A stretch of DNA of 64,000 bases from Terriglobia bacterium (lineage in GTDB: Bacteria; Acidobacteriota; Terriglobia; Bryobacterales; Bryobacteraceae), in the NCBI GenBank assembly GCA_021324615.1, contig JAJPIT010000050.1, positions 1 to 64,000 on the forward strand. The letters run 5' to 3'. A program made the translations under genes and the position numbers. Each line of letters begins with the position of its first letter. Positions within the stretch are counted from its first letter, which is position 1. Positions 61,974-64,000 of this stretch are shown here, piece by piece. The notes beneath the pieces are model-generated. The model was given only the letters and a program-made list of their open reading frames with translations. It did no database searches and was not told the origin of the DNA.

Positions 61974-64000
61974 TTGAGCTTTCGACCCCGCTGGCTGATT
62001 TTCGTGGCATCTTTGTTGCTTTTGACGCTGGCCGCTCTGGAAATTTACGCCCAGGACGGGCAGTATCGGGCGGCGCTGATCGGAGGGCTGGTATGGCGCG
62101 AGGTGGGGCCGATGCGCGGCGGGCGCACGTTTGCCGTGGCCGGCTCGGCTGATCAGCCGGATACGTTCTATATGGGCTCGGTGGGCGGCGGCGTGTGGAA
62201 GACGGAAAATTCCGGCCGCACCTGGTTTCCGATCTCCGATGAGGGCATTCCGATCGGCTCCATCGGCGCGATCGCCGTTGCTCCTTCCGACCACAACGTG
62301 ATTTACGTGGGGACGGGCGAGCCGGATATTCGCAGCCAGAACTCCTACGGGATCGGCATGTTCAAGTCGACCGACGGGGGAAAGACGTGGTCGCATATCG
62401 GGCTGGAGGAGACGCGGCAGATCGGCCGGGTAGCGGTGGATCCCACCAATCCGAACCGCGTCTACGTGGCGGCGCTTGGGCATATTTACGAGCCGAATGC
62501 GTATCGCGGCCTGTATCGCAGCACCGACGGCGGCGCGACATGGAAGAAAGTATTGTTTAAAGCAGACGATCCTGAAAATGTCGGGGCGATCGATGTGGCG
62601 CTGGATCCGCGGAATCCGCAGATTGTTTACGCGACGTTGTGGGCCACGCGGCGGCCGCCGTGGTCGGTCTATGCGCCGTCCTACATGCCGGGCAGCGGGC
62701 TTTACAAATCGACCGACGGCGGCGAGACTTGGGTGAAGCTGTCCAACGGGCTGCCGAACGATCCGTTTGTGGGAAAGATCGGCATTGCGGTCGCGCCCAG
62801 CAATCCGGACCGGCTGTGGGCGGTGGTGGATGACGTCGGCTCCGGCGTAGCTCCGCGGCTGGGCGGCGGCGGGCGCGGCACGGCGTCGGCCAACACCGGC
62901 GGGGGAGTATATATTTCCGACGACGCCGGAGCGAGCTGGCGGCTGGTGAATCGCGAGCAGCGGCTGTGGGGGCGGGGCTGGTATTTCTGCGGCATCGCGG
63001 TGGATCCGAAAAATCCCGATAAAGCCTACGTGATGAATACCGCGACCTACGTCACCACGGACGCCGGCAGAACGTTCACCCCGATCAAGGGCGCTCCGGG
63101 CGGCGACGACTATCACCAGTTGTGGATCAATCCGAACGATCCCAACCGGATGGTGCTTTCAAGCGATCAGGGCACGGTGGTCAGCGTCGATGGCGGCAAG
63201 ACCTGGAGCACGTGGTACAACCAGCCCACCGCGCAGATCTATCACATCGCGGCCGACAACCGGTTTCCTTACTGGCTCTACGGCGCGCAGCAGGACAGCG
63301 GCGGGGTTGGCGTCAGCACCTGGTCGCCGGAGGGCGTGCTGAATTTCCGCAACTGGATTCCGACCTGCGAAGCGGGCGAATCGATGACGGTGGTGCCCGA
63401 TCCCAAGGATGGCAACATTTTGTACGGCAACGGCAACGGCAAATGCGATCAGAGGCTGAACATCGCTCTGCCGGCGGGCGAACTGCCGCCGGCCGATCCC
63501 AACGATCCCAACCGCAGGACCTGGTCGCTGCCTGAAGTTTTTTCGCCGGCCGATGAAGCGTTGTATTATTCGAACCAGTTTGTGTTCCGGTCGCGGGACC
63601 GCGGCAGGAGCTGGCAGAAGATCAGTCCGGATCTGGCGCGGCTCCGGCCGGGCGCGCCGCCGAATCTGGACGCGGTGACCGCGGTCGATATCGATCAACC
63701 GATGCTGGACCGCTTCGGCGTCGTTTATACGCTGTCGCCCTCGCCGCTGTCGGCGACGATGGTGTGGGCCGGCACCGACGACGGGCTGATCTGGGTGACG
63801 CGCGATGACGGCAAGAACTGGAGCGACGTCACGCCCAAGGCGATGACCGCCTGGAGCAAGGTTTCGCAGGTGGAGGCCGGCCATTTCGATCCGCAGACGG
63901 CGTACGCCTCGGTGGATCGCCACCGGCTGGGGGACATGAAACCGTATATCTACCGCACGCACGACGGCGGCAAGACCTGGCGCAACGTGGTGGCGGGCAT
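61974..64000 (+). CDS. Exported VPS10/BNR-repeat protein (3' end cut by window)
   Basis: The N-terminal signal peptide (about 5-25, FVASLLLLTLAALEIYAQ) is followed by many BNR/sortilin-type repeats, each with the Asp-box S-x-D-x-G-x-T-W: FKSTDGGKTW, YRSTDGGATW, YKSTDGGETW, YISDDAGASW, VSVDGGKTW and RTHDGGKTW. They fold as a beta-propeller. A Gly-rich insert (RLGGGGRG) occurs near residue 297. The TTG start at 61974 has AGGAG six bases upstream. The window ends after about 675 codons without a stop. Likely a cell-surface or periplasmic glycan/protein binder; such proteins are abundant in Acidobacteriota. Confidence 0.9.
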   Translation, partial: MSFRPRWLIFVASLLLLTLAALEIYAQDGQYRAALIGGLVWREVGPMRGGRTFAVAGSADQPDTFYMGSVGGGVWKTENSGRTWFPISDEGIPIGSIGAIAVAPSDHNVIYVGTGEPDIRSQNSYGIGMFKSTDGGKTWSHIGLEETRQIGRVAVDPTNPNRVYVAALGHIYEPNAYRGLYRSTDGGATWKKVLFKADDPENVGAIDVALDPRNPQIVYATLWATRRPPWSVYAPSYMPGSGLYKSTDGGETWVKLSNGLPNDPFVGKIGIAVAPSNPDRLWAVVDDVGSGVAPRLGGGGRGTASANTGGGVYISDDAGASWRLVNREQRLWGRGWYFCGIAVDPKNPDKAYVMNTATYVTTDAGRTFTPIKGAPGGDDYHQLWINPNDPNRMVLSSDQGTVVSVDGGKTWSTWYNQPTAQIYHIAADNRFPYWLYGAQQDSGGVGVSTWSPEGVLNFRNWIPTCEAGESMTVVPDPKDGNILYGNGNGKCDQRLNIALPAGELPPADPNDPNRRTWSLPEVFSPADEALYYSNQFVFRSRDRGRSWQKISPDLARLRPGAPPNLDAVTAVDIDQPMLDRFGVVYTLSPSPLSATMVWAGTDDGLIWVTRDDGKNWSDVTPKAMTAWSKVSQVEAGHFDPQTAYASVDRHRLGDMKPYIYRTHDGGKTWRNVVAG

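Overview
The window is a GC-rich, densely coded bacterial chromosome segment. It looks like an Acidobacteriota genome of the Solibacter/Bryobacter type. This is inferred from the gene content: an Oar-like TonB-dependent receptor with an N-terminal carboxypeptidase-regulatory-like domain, a VPS10/BNR-repeat exported protein, an exported diheme protein with a reaction-centre-cytochrome-like domain, several Tat-exported enzymes, and a MoxR/DUF58/BatA-type cluster. No phage, insertion sequence, CRISPR array, rRNA or replication origin was recognised. No stretch longer than about 300 bases lacks a gene.

Layout. 1-6279: moxR (cut by the window edge), DUF58, BatA-like and a double-VWA membrane protein, all on the plus strand. 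6289-11301: minus-strand enzymes and exported proteins (S10 peptidase, class II aldolase, an orphan MacB-type permease, two TPR proteins). 11381-13526: an MFS transporter facing a cupin/rhodanese pair. 13560-15216 is metX-metW, divergent from carA-carB (15342-19680), followed by a glycosyltransferase. 20688-22962: an exported FMN hydroxy-acid oxidase that carries a CxxCH motif, and small proteins. 23101-24559: an ECF sigma / zinc-finger anti-sigma / Spy-like operon. Then tRNA-Cys, a peptidoglycan-binding protein and alanine dehydrogenase. 26393-30885: an ArsR-type regulator divergent from a NIPSNAP protein, a DUF2892 protein, a histidine phosphatase, and a kinase-like protein divergent from a DAO-type oxidoreductase. 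31152-40804: HtrA, an exported amidase, a DUF5666-like protein, the Oar-like receptor, an exported Gfo/Idh/MocA oxidoreductase and a thioesterase. 40814-48866: a cysteine desulfurase, then an imuA-imuB-dnaE2 mutagenesis cassette, a YceH gene split in two, and a winged-helix AAA+ ATPase. 48975-60660: GlpX, a seven-gene TetR/TolC/HlyD/ABC export operon of the YbhGFSR type, a DUF1223 protein and a second ABC exporter. 60664-64000: the diheme protein and the start of the VPS10/BNR protein.

The most interesting observations are these. (1) The mutasome is unusual: ImuB lacks most of the Y-family palm/fingers, ImuA has a K-to-R Walker A, and DnaE2 has a degenerate PHP domain. It lies behind a well-formed promoter flanked by repeat operators. 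(2) YceH is cut exactly between its two winged-helix domains by a TAA followed directly by TTG. (3) A c-type heme motif sits in the active-site loop region of a Tat-exported FMN oxidase. (4) A TANNNT -10 element recurs 6-8 nt upstream of many first-gene start codons, suggesting widespread leaderless transcripts. (5) Clear palindromic operators lie upstream of tetR and between the arsR-type gene and its NIPSNAP neighbour. Functional statements are by motif recognition; no database search was run.
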